Shown one piece after another: positions 23,801-36,605 of a stretch of 64,000 bases of DNA. Position 1 is the first letter of the stretch, and the number at the start of each line of letters is the position of its first letter. Source of the stretch: Taeniopygia guttata (Eukaryota; Chordata; Aves; Passeriformes; Estrildidae). The notes under the pieces are model-generated. The model was not told the DNA's origin. It saw only the letters and a program-made list of their open reading frames with translations, and did no database searches. Where the stretch lies: contig NC_133027.1 in the NCBI RefSeq assembly GCF_048771995.1, positions 8,738,001 to 8,802,000 of the forward strand. Direction: 5' to 3'. A program made the position numbers and the translations under genes.

Positions 23801-26800
23801 CCACCAAAAATATATGATAATTTTTCCTTCTGACTGGTTTAATTTTACTTTCTCTGCAAAAGGTACTTTCACCTTGAAGTGAACCTTTGATCCTCCTCAG
23901 CACAGTTTTCTTTTTTAAATGAATGTGTAGTGTGAGCGAGACATGACAAATCACAATGAGAGTAGCATTTTATAAATTGGTGACTGTGTAAATGTCAATC
24001 TGTAAATGTTTGTTTTTATCGCTGAAACAATCTCACTTGATTTCACCCCATCAAATGCAAGTACTTGAAAATTCCACAGAGAAAGCAAAGACATTGCTTA
24101 TAGCTCATTTCTTCCTTTAAATGTGTTCTACATATTCAAGCTTTGAAAGTGTCTTTGTTCTTGCATTTTTGTAAAGACAGTTTTCCTGAGGGATATGCCA
24201 ATAGTAATCACTGGTGTATCCACACCATAAATTGAAAATGCACATTATTGATTCTGTCAGAATTGTTGATGATAATGCAAAATATTAAGTAAAAAAAATT
24301 GTTTCAGTCTTTTTCTAAAATTAGTTAATCTCCAATTGCATCAGGAGATGGATTAGGATCTGAATCTAACAATCAGAGAAGGCTGTATCAAACAGCATAT
24401 AAGGATGGAGTGCTGGTCCTGTGATTGTAGCCTTGGAACGAAGGGGAATGGATCCAGTTTGTGTCTGTATCACATGTCACATGTGTGATCCTAGTCAGGT
24501 GTGTCTCTGCTTCATTCCCCTATCCCTTTGTAGGTAAACACAATAACAGAAAGATGCACAATTGATGATTAGTACATCCTAACTCAAAAATAAAAGACAT
24601 CTTGATTAATAAAACTATCAGCTTCCAAATTTAAGATGAAAAGAAAAATGATTTTTGGCTTCTGATAGTACGTAAAACTGTCAAAGAATAGAGCTTGGAG
24701 AGAATGACTAAATGTTTGAGCTCTCTAAGGCATGTCTGACATGAAAAATGAGACAGACATGAAAAATATGGTTCTTGTTATGCAGTAGTATGCTTATTCT
24801 GTGTGTGTGTTTTGACTGTTTCTTCTGAGATTATATTTAATTCTATTTTATTTGAAGCTTTATCTTTGCCTATATAATTTATAAACTAACTTTTTTTTTT
24901 TATTTATTAAATATTTTCCTCTGACAAGCAAAATGGCTCCAAGTCTATTTTTAATTAAGTTTGTGTAGGGGACTCAAAAGTTATGTTTGATGAAAGAGAG
25001 CTGATACACAATAGAAGAAAGTTTAGATTTCCTGAAAGTTATTCTTAGTTAGAATTGACATTTTAAGAAAAGGTATTGAAATACACTGATAAAAAACAAT
25101 GCTCTAAATTTGTTGTTTCAAGAGACATTTTGCTGTTGACAATTAACACAATGAATTGCAGCAATAGGATTTGCCTTAGGTTAAATAAAAGCTTAATAAT
25201 TTAAACCTTTATTTAGAATTTTGTTGCCTTTCTCTGACATTGCTGGTGTGTGCTAGAGAATGATGTCACAGTTTTCACCATGTATGTTCTTAATTGTGAG
25301 TGTTTGATACAAACATAGCAAAGTATGAATAAGAGAGAAGTTGCTGACCCTGAAATAATTCAAAATATAATTCCTCTGAAAAGCAGATTATCATATATCA
25401 TGGTACAAAACTAACATGCCTACAAATGTTATAGGGGAATGATACATTCAGTGGCTTCAGATCATCTGGAATAAATACATGACTGAAGATATGCTTCACA
25501 CTGTTCTGCCACAGATATCTCTCTACCATCTCTTGGATACACTTGTCTGTTCCAATCAAGGAAAAAGAGTGATTTGTTTGTCTGGCCATCTACTATTTTT
25601 TTCCTATTGCTATTACTTGCACTCTTTCATTTATTGTGGGGATAACTTCCCTACCTATTAGAGTAGAAAGAAGTAAATGTATTATCAGGGAGTAAGGGGA
25701 TATCCAACAGACAAAAAAAAAAAAGTAAATCCACTTGAACTTAAAATCAAGGAATCCATTAAACAGGAATAGAATTAATGGAGGTGGAGTCAATGAAGTC
25801 AGTTTCCGGATTTTCACAGGACATCTGTTGGAAGTAGCAAGGAGAATTTAGGATTTTGGTGGTGGACCCTCTTAAATATGACCAAATCAGAAGTGGATGA
25901 TTTAGTTAATCAATTCAGAGACTGACTCCCTCTTTTGTGATCTTTTAATCAGTTGAGAAGTATACATTCAGTTCTGACCAATAAGTCTCAGCTACCTATT
26001 GCTTCTGAAAAAGCTTGTAAAAAAGTAATTATGCAAAAAGAATATAACCAAGACACTATATGAGTCATTTGCCTTAGAAGACACATCACTTACCCTTATT
26101 TTGAACATGCAGCTCAGATTATGATACCTTACAATTTACAAAGCAAGGAACTCAGACAACAGTTCCTCTGTCAGTGCTTGAGCTTTAACTGTAGTGGATT
26201 TTTAGAGGATTACCTTGAGTAGATTTTTTTTGCTACTTCCACAATGGAAAATCAGGGAAAGTGGGATCAGGGGCTTCTGTTCAAGATCGACAACATTGCA
26301 AGATAAAGATGACAAATGTCAGAGGTCCTTTACCCATTTAATATTAAGAAATTCCAACTACACTGGATCAGATCACGGATATACCCAGGCCTGTTTCTGA
26401 CCTCTAACAGCTCCAAGCAATTGTGGCAGCAATTTTGAGATTTGAGGGTGTGATCACTAGCAATGTTGTCTTCTCATCAACAGGGAAAATGACCCACCTC
26501 AAGATATGAACCTGCTCAATGGACTAGCTTCACTTCATCCGCTATAAACCTCTGCCGAATCCCATATTTGCAAAATGTTTGTAATACTAACTTAACTGCA
26601 AAAATGTTGATGGAAAATGTATTCTTTATGACAGTTTCTTATCGGAGAATAAATGCCTCATTAATCTTAGACATTTCATGCTAAGAATATTATTGAAGTT
26701 AGACAGAATGATGAGTAACATTGTAGGGGGCACAGATTGCTACATGCAGGAATGCTTTCACCCATTAGGCTCCCTCCATACTGAACAAGTCGCTTCTTTT

Positions 26801-29800
26801 GTTCCTCAGGCTGCAGGCTGCAGCATGCTGCTTTTTCCCTGCTCCAGAGCTCCTGATTTAATTAAAAGGAGACAGATGGAATGGAGTGCACTAATATATG
26901 TTTACCTGAGTTCCTTTGGTCATCTCAGGAAAATAAAAGTGAAGGAAGAAAGGGAGAGAGTCTTGAAGCTGACTTCAACATATTATCGACAAAAGTCTAA
27001 CCACAGTACCTGTGGGTATTTCCCAGCACACTCTGTTAGCTGTGTTTTCACCATCTAATTCAATGCTAACGTGACAAAGCTGAGCAGGTAGAGGATGGAT
27101 TTTGAAAGTTTACACTGCTTTGCTGTGAAGATAATTTCATCTAAAATGGAAGAAAATATCAGAATACCCTATTGTGCCAAGATGTTTAAAGCTGTGTGAA
27201 TGCTATGAGTGTAACTGATATTTTTGGCATTAAGAATGAGAAGGAAAACTTGGCCGTAAGTTCTCCATGGGTGGACTGAGGAAGGCTGCTGTGACAGTCC
27301 GTTCTTCTATTGTACATTGAATGTTTTTTAAATTTTTGGAGATTTGTCTAAAACAAGCCTTTATGTATTTGATCAGCAGTTTTACTGTGAGGAAAGAGAA
27401 TCAGAGACTTTCACAGTGAGGTTTATACTCTCACTGTTTCAATAATGCTGTGCCTGGTACTGTGACTATGAATGGCAGATCCTTGCCTAGCTCAGAAAAA
27501 ATAGAATGTTTCTTTAAGCTTCACTCAAAGAGTGATTTTAATCATGTGGTTATAAGACTCAGGGAATTATCTGTTAATCAGGTTCAAAATGTAAGTGCTC
27601 AAAAATCTTTCTACTGCACTTTGGAAGTTCACTAAACTTCTTGGCCTGCCAAATGAACAGACATAAACATGATGTGAGACTGCTGAAACATTTGAAGGAA
27701 GAAGGAAACTGGGGGCTCAAGAGCAAATTAACAAGAGCTGTCTGCCACACTCGAACCTGTCACCTTTTGATATTCCACAAGCTTGGATCCAGCCTATCCA
27801 ATGGACATTGAGACTTCAGATGAACTTTTCAGTCACGAATTTAGAAACCTGAGTGTTTGGAATGTAAAACTCTTGTTTAGAAAAGTGCTTGTGACATTAA
27901 AAAGGAAGGACTCTTCAGAGGTGAAACCTCTTTATTGGTAGCATTTCAGAGCAGGCAAGTCGTAAAGTGTGCATCTCTATAAATCTGCATAAGGAAAATG
28001 AGATCAGCTTGATGAAAGATACATTTTTCTCTTTTTTCAGTATCTACTGCATCCCAAAACATATCTCTTCTTCATAAATATTGAAACAACGTGTTTGTAA
28101 AGTAATTAGAGTTTAAATAGTATTTTTTCTCAGCTAGATGCATATAAGTCCATCCAGTTAAAATTTTCTCCTGTAAACAATACAAATTGATATCTTTTTA
28201 CTTAATTGGGAAGTTTGTCCAGAGATTTATATAGAACTGCTAAATGGGAAGTAGAATATCAGAAAAACAAACAAATAATGGAGTGAATGTAGAAGTGGTA
28301 CATTTGATATTTGTAGTGTGAGAATAATTAGCTCAGTCTTTCCACAATATCTCAATAGCAGTCTTTCACAAGGTATTCTATCTGCAACTTTAAACTCTCA
28401 GACTAAATCCTTTTCTCACTGGGTATTGCAATGGAATCATATTATCATTTCCATTAATTTTTATCACTGCCCCAAATTAATTTCTGGACCGGTAAAAAAA
28501 TACCGACTTTTATGAGTAAACATTCTCAGTTCACATAGGGTTTGATTGTTGACTAAGGGTTTATTTGTAATTGCAAACAGCTGCATACAGATAGGTCCTG
28601 AACCAGCAATATCTAATATCAAAAAGTAAATAAAATATACACTGTAAGAAGAGACAAAACCAAGGTGATACACTCATCATTCCTATTACTCATAAACTCT
28701 TTTGAGATTATACTATTTTTCATGACTTTTTATTTTCAAGTGTTATTTAATAGACTTGACCACAGAGTTCTAGTTCTGATGGGAAGGCGTTGAGCACAAA
28801 AGCAACAAAAATAGGTTATAAAACCATACAATCTGTCATGCTGCCACATTTCTGGTTTTCTTGAGAAAATTCTGGTTTCCTAAATTTGCATCCCATAGAT
28901 ACATCCATTAAGGATTCATGCTTCAGATCAAGCACTTTAATTAAGATATTTATAGATAGACATGTTTAAAGTTCCATAAGCATGAATAAATATAAATTAA
29001 TCTGTATAACCTGGTGTAGTTTCTATCAATCTGTTTCTAAAATTCAAGACTATCCCAAAAAATACTGCTCAAAAAAGAAAAATACCGTGCTTTAAGCTTG
29101 AATATGCATTAGGCTTCATGAGGAAACATACAGTTTTAAAATATTTATTTGCAGAGAGTATTCTTTCAGGGTAGGCTCATTTGTAGAGAGATAGTCTCTT
29201 TGCCTCTTTTAGTTGGTGTTATAAAATTTTTTTACCCAACATGTCTGCTCTGTAACTTGTGATGTACACATTAAGTGCTAAAGCTATAACTCATGGAGCA
29301 CTTTATCTTTCCCTGCCCTGCTCCTGGCACCATTTTCTTAAGTATTTCACATACTGACCAAAGTTAATCATGTTCAATGTCAAATTGTTAAACACCTTGT
29401 GATAGTTTCCTTTCTTTCTTCCTATATAAATTATGAGAGTTTAATGATGAGATATGAAGATCATATGACTTCTATTCAAATCAAGAAATTAATAAAAAAG
29501 AATATGCCTTATTAGGTGAACATTAAAACATTTTCCTGCAACTCACAGGTAGACTAATCTGACTTTTACCTGTGGTAAAACAATGAAGGGATCCAAACTA
29601 GACAAAACTAAGAAACAAGAAAAAGTCTAATTATTGTTTTCAGAAGTATAATTGCCCTCTTTAATTGCCTATTTTCAATGATTTACACAAACTCTAGGAA
29701 TCTTCAGGGAGATTAACATTAGGTATTTGTGAAACAACTAAGTGAATCTAATAAGAGACTAAATACAAACATTCAATGGATATTTTTCCTAAAATGTATA

Positions 29801-30610
29801 CAAAGCAAACAATTATCACCTTCTTCAAATCAATAAAAAGTAAATCCATAAATCCACAGGTGAGTTTAGTCAGAGTTTTGTAGTGAAATCTGTCCATCAG
29901 AGTATGTATCTCTCATCTTAATCTTTTAATTTTCACTTTCTCCTCATACTCTTTCAGAACAAAACTTCTCAGCAGATAGATGATTCTTGGTGTCTTTGTC
30001 TACCACTCCTAGAGGCTCAGTGCAGAACTTTGTCAGTCCTAGATGGTGAGAAATATCATAATCTCTTGCTATTTTACCAGAAGCTAATGCTTCAGACCTA
30101 TTTGTATATAATATATGTAAAGGTTATTGTAAATAGGATGTGCAGATTCCTTGCTGGACACATGTGGCACATTCATAAAGTGTTTTTGCTGATCTTTCTT
30201 TGGCAGGTGCATCCTCCCATATTTCCCTGATATGTTCCATCATTTACAGTCTTACAACCAACAGATATTTTCTGCTATTGTAGCTTCATGAGGGGAGTTC
30301 TTCATGAGGCTACTTCCCTCACTAGCTCATTTTCAGGCACAAGTATAACAAGTACCCTTTTCTATGTACCAAGTCTAACATTTTGAATCAAATTCAGTTC
30401 TATTCTTTATTGGCTTTTCATGAACTTTGAAAGTACTGGATGTAATTTGTCCTGTATCCCAAATCATTTCATCATTCTTTGACAGCCAGTTTAATTAACC
30501 CACAGGCATTTGGGTCTTGCACTGTAATGTGTGTCAACTTTGGGTTAGGTTTTGGGTTGGGATATTCATCAAACTTATTGTAATACAGTAATTTTCCCCC
30601 CTTCATTTCA
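23801..30610. other. AT-rich non-coding DNA
   Basis: Almost 7 kb without a recognised gene or transposon. A few open frames up to 126 codons (26678-27058 plus) show no known domain. A pair of overlapping CACATG/CATGTG words lies near 24472-24486. Confidence 0.55.
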
Positions 30611-30740
30611 GATAATACATAATTTAATGGATTGCAGGGCCAGAAAGAACCATTGTTATCACCTCATGTAACCTCTCACACAAATCAGGACAATGGATGT
30701 CGACCAGACTTTCACCCACCTATCCATTTATTTTAAGTGT
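30611..30740 (-). mobile_element. Ancient CR1-like LINE 3' fragment
   Basis: The plus strand reads GGGCCAGAAAGAACCATTGT, then TATCACCTCATGTAACCTC and later CTTTCACCCACC. This follows the reverse complement of an old CR1-type 3' end known from turtles and crocodilians (a 'gaagggaccattgtgatcat' block then 'ctgacctcctgta'). It is strongly diverged and lacks a clear tail. Assignment is from memory of the family. Confidence 0.5.
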
Positions 30741-31495
30741 ACCTTGGTATAAGTGCTCTGAAATAAATGGCTCACATTTTTTCTCCTATCACCTCTATGC
30801 TTTCAGGATAATACTCTGCTAGATTTTAACTTTTTGTCTCCTCTTCAGGAATGATTTTCTCTTTTTGTCCAACCCAATTGTTCTCCCGTTTTAGGTTAAG
30901 AGTAGTCAATCTGTAACCATTGCTCAGTCATATAGCTAAACAATATAGGTTTTATATTTCATTTTAATAGTTGTGTTTATTTTCTTACACAAGCTCTGAA
31001 AAGCAAGTATTCTTTGCAGTTTGTGTTGTCTCAGTTGAGCTCACACTGAAATCTGTAGATGTGAATAAGGGTATAAAATTTTCAAGTAATAGATTCATGT
31101 GGCAATGAAAGTGTTAAAGCTAAAAGGTTTTTAAAATATGTGTACTCTGACGAGTGGGGAACATGCTGAATCACTTACAATGATGAATATTTAAAAATAG
31201 GGCACAGATGTCTAATTTAAATACAGAAATTTTCTTGGCATCTTACTAGTTGTTACTACATTTTTTTAACATGTATTTTATTCACACATTCAAATTTACT
31301 TGCTCTGATTTGCTTTGTCAACTGCAGGAGGCTGACTGATAATCCACACTTCGAAAGCTGCCAATGCCTCTCAAACAAATGTGAAATATAAGTTTGCAGT
31401 GGGGACTTCAAAATTGTTCAAAACTTTTAGTTGCTTTGTCATTAACTTTGGTGGGTGAAAGTGCTTTTCTGATGGATGAGAAAAAAGAGTTAGAG
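30741..31495. other. AT-rich non-coding DNA
   Basis: Nothing recognised. Confidence 0.55.
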
Positions 31496-31564
31496 GGTGA
31501 AATCCTGGCGCCTTTGATATTATGACAGACCTCCCATTGACTGTAATGGGGCCAGAAGTTCACC
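31496..31564. repeat. Degenerate palindromic interspersed repeat
   Basis: GGTGAAATCCTGGCGCC at the left and GGGGCCAGAAGTTCACC at the right pair at 14 of 17 positions, and the centre contains CTCCCATTGACTGTAATGG. This layout matches a palindromic, MITE-like repeat that I remember as common in reptile genomes, where a CTGGCCCCATTGA arm faces its complement. The unit is 69 bp, without obvious target duplication. It is an old relic; the family name is not assigned. Confidence 0.55.
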
Positions 31565-31978
31565 TGCTGTTATCTGCTTAGCTATCTGTCTGTACATTTT
31601 TAATGTACTCAGGGAAGTGGAATCTGAACACTGGTTTAAAGCTGGGATATGGAAATACCTCTTCTTCCTAAGTGACTCAATTGATTCTGCAGTCTGTAAG
31701 ATGTGAGGAGCTGCTAATCCTTTTCAAAGCAGCTTCAAATAATGCAATATGAAGAGCAATTTAGTATTCAAGTAGCCTGTTTGTAGTGTGCTTAATTTTT
31801 CTCTTCAGCTTGATTTTAAATGGTTTATATCCTTTAAGAAATAAGGTAAAAATATTTTAAAAGGATTTAATTTTTGACAAAACAAATGTTTTCTTGTACA
31901 ACATTTTTATTCTAGCTAACATTTTTCATGAAAAAAAAGCAAATTATCTTCATCTGTGTTTGGCTAATTTTGTTAATC

Positions 31979-31993
31979 TTTTTTTTTTTTTTT
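31979..31993. repeat. poly(T) run
   Basis: Fifteen T in a row, a simple homopolymer. Confidence 0.85.
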
Positions 31994-32225
31994 GGAATAT
32001 TTTTAACAAAACAGCTTACACCTTATCTGCTTAAACAAGAACTGAGAATCAGCTTTTAGATTAGTTCTTCCCTCAAAACCTCATATTCCTACACAGAATT
32101 CAAATTTCTCAGCAGATAAAAACGCAACAAAACAAAACACAAACAGTAAAAAAAATGTCTGGGGCTTTTTACCTAGCACTACAATTCAGTATACTTATTA
32201 TCTAGTCATTCATACGCATTTAAGA

Positions 32226-32249
32226 AACAAAACAGTAGACTGTTTTGTT
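32226..32249. repeat. Perfect palindrome, 11-bp arms
   Basis: AACAAAACAGT and ACTGTTTTGTT are exact complements with only two bases between. It is AT-rich and has no neighbouring gene. Confidence 0.7.
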
Positions 32250-35163
32250 AATGAGATGCTATAATCAAAATGACAAAATTTGTTTTAAAGAGTCTATCAA
32301 TTCCTTTTTTCATCATCATCCGAATATTAAATACAGCATTTAGTGGGTTCATTAAGGTAATGCTTGTGAAGCCTCTTTCTATTCCTGGTGTACTCCACTA
32401 TTATTATATTAATTTCTTTAGCAGATTAAACTACATTGTATTTAGCTAATGCACACAATGCAGGAATCATAATGGGAAATTCTGTGCCATGGATGATACA
32501 AGTAAGAACAGATGGCTATCACATTTGGGTTTAGAAACAAAATCTATGAATCTTCATTTATTTAGTGCCTTCTGACCAATGGAAATGCATACGTTTGTTT
32601 TCTCTAAAATATGCATGTATCCTTCCATTAAACATCACTGGCAGATATACAAGTATTATAAAATAGTTTTGTGAATGCCTCAGAGAATTGCTTGAGGGAA
32701 AAAAAAAATACAGTGGAAGGTATTTGAAAAAACATCAAATATGTTCCTGACCCATCAGCAGCAGCAGGCTTAGTTAAATGCATGGGTGTTCTAAGCCTCC
32801 TACATGAAGGTTAATTTGACTTTAATGGCTTCTGTTATTTTGTTACCTAATATGGACCAAAAGTAAAGACATTTGCTTTTTTGTTGTCTATATTTCACCA
32901 TCTTCTTAATCTTTAATATATTCTCAAAAAATATGATGACTCTCAGCTTGGCTGAGCACCTGATGCACACAAATACATTTTGGCCTTGCTGACAGTTGCT
33001 TTCTTTCTATGATATTCACAACTTCCCTCCTAGATTTTTGGAAGTTGTATTACTAGAGAAACTTTTTTGGATAGTTCAGGCTCTGTTGTTTATTATTTCT
33101 CTGTTTTCACTCCTGAATCAACTGCATTATCTTAATGCACATGCTATGAAGGCTACAAAGATGAGTCTTTATTTATTTAACTGATAATTCCTGTAAAATT
33201 ACTCCCCTGGTTGCCTATCAAGTGATAGTCATTAATATGAGTAATGCATGTAGAACATATAATGTGCACTCAAAGCTATACACTATTTAATTAAATATCA
33301 GCATATAAAACAGACAGTGAACTATTAATTTTTTTGCCATTATGAACTTTGCAGTGGATATTGCAAACAAAATGCTAAAACACATCTTCCAACAGGGAAA
33401 CAAGGAACATTACTTCTGTTTATGAACTTTATCTACTTAATTTGTGCACAGAATTACTTTAAAAAAAAAGTGATTGCAAAAATTAATAACCTAGACATAT
33501 TTTTTATTGAAAAGTATATAACCATAGACATCTGGTAACATATTGTGTAATATTTAATATCTGATAGCTAATAAGATGTAGAGAGTGAAAGAGAGAGAAA
33601 AACTATATCCATTCAATTTTAATAGTAATAAAATATAAGAGCTATAAAACTAGGTCTTTGAATAGGAGCTTTAAGAAATTGGGCTAAAACCTGTGCTATG
33701 TAACATAATTGTGACCTGTTGTGAGGTAAGAGGTTGACACTTAAATTTCTTATGGAGATATTTGTGATTTAAAAGTCCTGCAATGTATATATAAATTATA
33801 TGTTTGCCTTGTCTACCATCAACCTTTTTCCCTAGGGTATTAGTATAATACATAGGGATATTTATATAGCATATATGTAAATATATTTTTTTCTTTATTA
33901 CAGATTTTTCTAGAATACTATTAATTGACTGAGACTAAATCCATTAACAAAACTCATTATTTTTTAAGTTTTAATTTATTTACACTTAGAATACCTCCCC
34001 CTCAGATGATTAGCTGCACTACTAGTAATGATAATTCTTCTTTGCTTTTCCTTTATTAAGACAGGTAATTCAATTTTATATGGGGCTGAACACTATCATA
34101 GTGTCTGCAAAAATAGATGAAGTATGTGATAATGAAACAATACTGGGGGATACATTTGGGATCAATTCTGCTGTGTTTCATATTAGATGTGATATAAAAT
34201 GTGCATTATTATTCATATGTTATTAAGTAAGGTGTTGACTTTACAAAGTGGAGATAAAAAGTAGACAGAAAATACAGGTGAATTTTGTTGCCACATTCTG
34301 TAAAGTCCAGCATTTAATTAATGTGAACAGATTTCTTTCATCTTTTCCATACTTCTCAAAAGAAGAGAATTAAAATATTGAAATGTAAGTGAAGGAAACA
34401 GTTTAAATTTCTTTTGCTCTGAGTCTTTGAATTGTTTAATAATGTGCTGTTCAGTTAATGCTGTCACAGGATACCCAAGAGCAACTGCAGTAAACACCAG
34501 TTATGTTATGTGTTTTTACATAGAAATGGCATGTTACTCATTGCAAAATAATTTTTCCATTCACATTTGAAGTGATTTACTTATATTTGATTTCTTTAAG
34601 AAATCTGCTTTGGGTTGACTGTGACATAGGCTTTCTACATGGGATAACAGGCACACAGGAAATGTGAAGCTTTCTTGAGTCAAAAAATCTGTCACAGTCA
34701 TCTATCTGTAATGTTATTCTGTATGGATTTCTTCATGAATTATATATAGGTTAAAAGAGTTTGCCATAAATAGCGAGTTCACAGAAAGGACAGGATGAAC
34801 ATTTGAACTCATAGGGAAAAGGGGGAAGCCATTCTTACTCTCTCCTCTCAACTTGCAGTCACCCATCTAATGCAGCCAGCTACAAATGTAACATTAGTTC
34901 AACATTAAAATTCAATAAACCTCTTTCGTAGTTTCCCCAACAGGTCTCAGATATTGCACAAACAGGCACTACAAGGCTGCCACCACAGCTCTTTCCAGGC
35001 ACTGTGAGGAAGTGGAAAACACCATGTCTTTGCTTGACTTACATAAGTCAGGTAAAAATTGTAGAATCGATGTTTAACCCTGTGAGAATCATTTAACCCT
35101 GTGAGGGCTTTTTCTTTCCTTTTGCTTGACTGTTTGGGTTTTTTATTTATTGGTTCGATGGGG

Positions 35164-35200
35164 TTTTTTCTTGTGTTTTTTTTCTTTTTTTTTTTTTTTG
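35164..35200. repeat. T-rich low-complexity tract
   Basis: T runs of five to fifteen bases broken by single C or G, in a wider T-rich patch from 35130 to 35240. Confidence 0.85.
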
Positions 35201-36228
35201 AGGTCTTTTTTATCCTTTAAACATTTTTGTTTTGTTTGAGAAAAAAAGTGCATTTGAGAATGTTGAAAACAGAAATACAATAGTATCAATTTTTCCCAGT
35301 GCTATGAAGAATGTCCACAGATACAAATGTGAAACAGTAATTAATCATTCAGTTAGTGGATAAGCACTCTGTGTGAGAGTAAAAAAGGCAGTTAATTCCA
35401 GGTTTATTTCCAGTGCCATCCAATATCAAGAAAGGCATCATTATAGTTTGAGTCATATGAGTAAAAAGGAATGTTAGGTCTATGTATATTTTCTTATAAA
35501 ACTTTTTCTACGAGGACATTGTACTGGCATATTTATTAAATGTGCATGTATTATGTAAGGGAGGACTGAGAAAAAAAACAACTTAAACCTATCAGACAAA
35601 TTAAAGAAAACTAGTCTACCCCAAACCTGCCAAAAATGATGATGCAATATACAGTACCCAGGCAAATAGAGCTAGTCTTACTGCTGAACAATGACATCAT
35701 AGTGAGAAAAAACCAGAAACTATAGGTTTCTATTGTGGATGCCAATATAAGTAAATTCAAGCTTCTTAGTCAATCAGTTATTTAAAAAATCCAAAAAGGG
35801 TTAAAAATATAAAATAAAATTAATGTGCTAAAAAGAAAATATTTCTTAGATCCTCTGGCTTAAGCTCTCAGAAGAAAAAGTAGTTTTCAGGGATGATAAG
35901 TTGCATTTTTGAAGGGAATAGACACATCATTTTCTTACAATATTTTGTTACTAATGCACACAAAAGTATCTGAAATTAAATGTGAAAAGACGAAGAGCAA
36001 TTGCATTCTTCTCCCATAGTTTTGTAAATATCACCTTTGAGGACTCTGCTTTTGCACCATCTCTCTAAACTATGTTTCTTTCTGTCAATCTAAATTGCCA
36101 AGCTTACTTTGTTAATTCCAGAAATCCTAAATTCATTGTTTATTCAGAGCCATTCACAACACTTCTGCACACCATGATGTCTCAGTCATGGCAATTTTAA
36201 GTAGCTAGTTGCTTGTCTCAGGTTTCAG

Positions 36229-36249
36229 AAAACAGTGAAATACTGTTTT
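36229..36249. repeat. Small perfect inverted repeat
   Basis: AAAACAGT and ACTGTTTT pair around five bases. The arm resembles the one at 32226-32249, but the match is short and may be chance. Confidence 0.45.
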
Positions 36250-36583
36250 GCTTCAGAATATCATTAAGGATTGACTCTGTAAGCACTTTTTTGTGTACTT
36301 GACTGCTCAATTGGATAGCAGACTTCAGAGGAGTTGTCCTTATGACTTATTGTACTGATGTGATTCTGTTTTGTCTTTGTCTATCTGCACAGAACACTTA
36401 TTAGTCAAAAAACCCTACATATTTCAGAATATGAGGAATTAGACTTGGTTTGAGCATATAGAAAAAGAAAATATTTTTGCTTCCAGAATGGTTTACCAAG
36501 CTGCAAATAATGAATAAATAATTGAAACATTGCCATTTTTGGAATATTCATCTGAAAGCTTTAAGATGTTCTGAAGTGGCTTC

Positions 36584-36605
36584 TTTTTTTTTTTTTTTTT
36601 TTTTT
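36584..36605. repeat. poly(T) run
   Basis: Twenty-two T in a row, the longest homopolymer in the window. No retroposon body is recognised beside it. Confidence 0.9.

Noticed and set aside
23202..23954. Minus-strand open frame of 250 codons
   Set aside because: Its middle is the GAAA array translated as a Phe-Leu-Ser run; a four-base repeat without stop codons keeps all frames open. The flanking parts are not recognisable.
26678..27058. Plus-strand open frame of 126 codons
   Set aside because: Length is within chance for 64 kb of both strands, composition is ordinary and no motif is visible.
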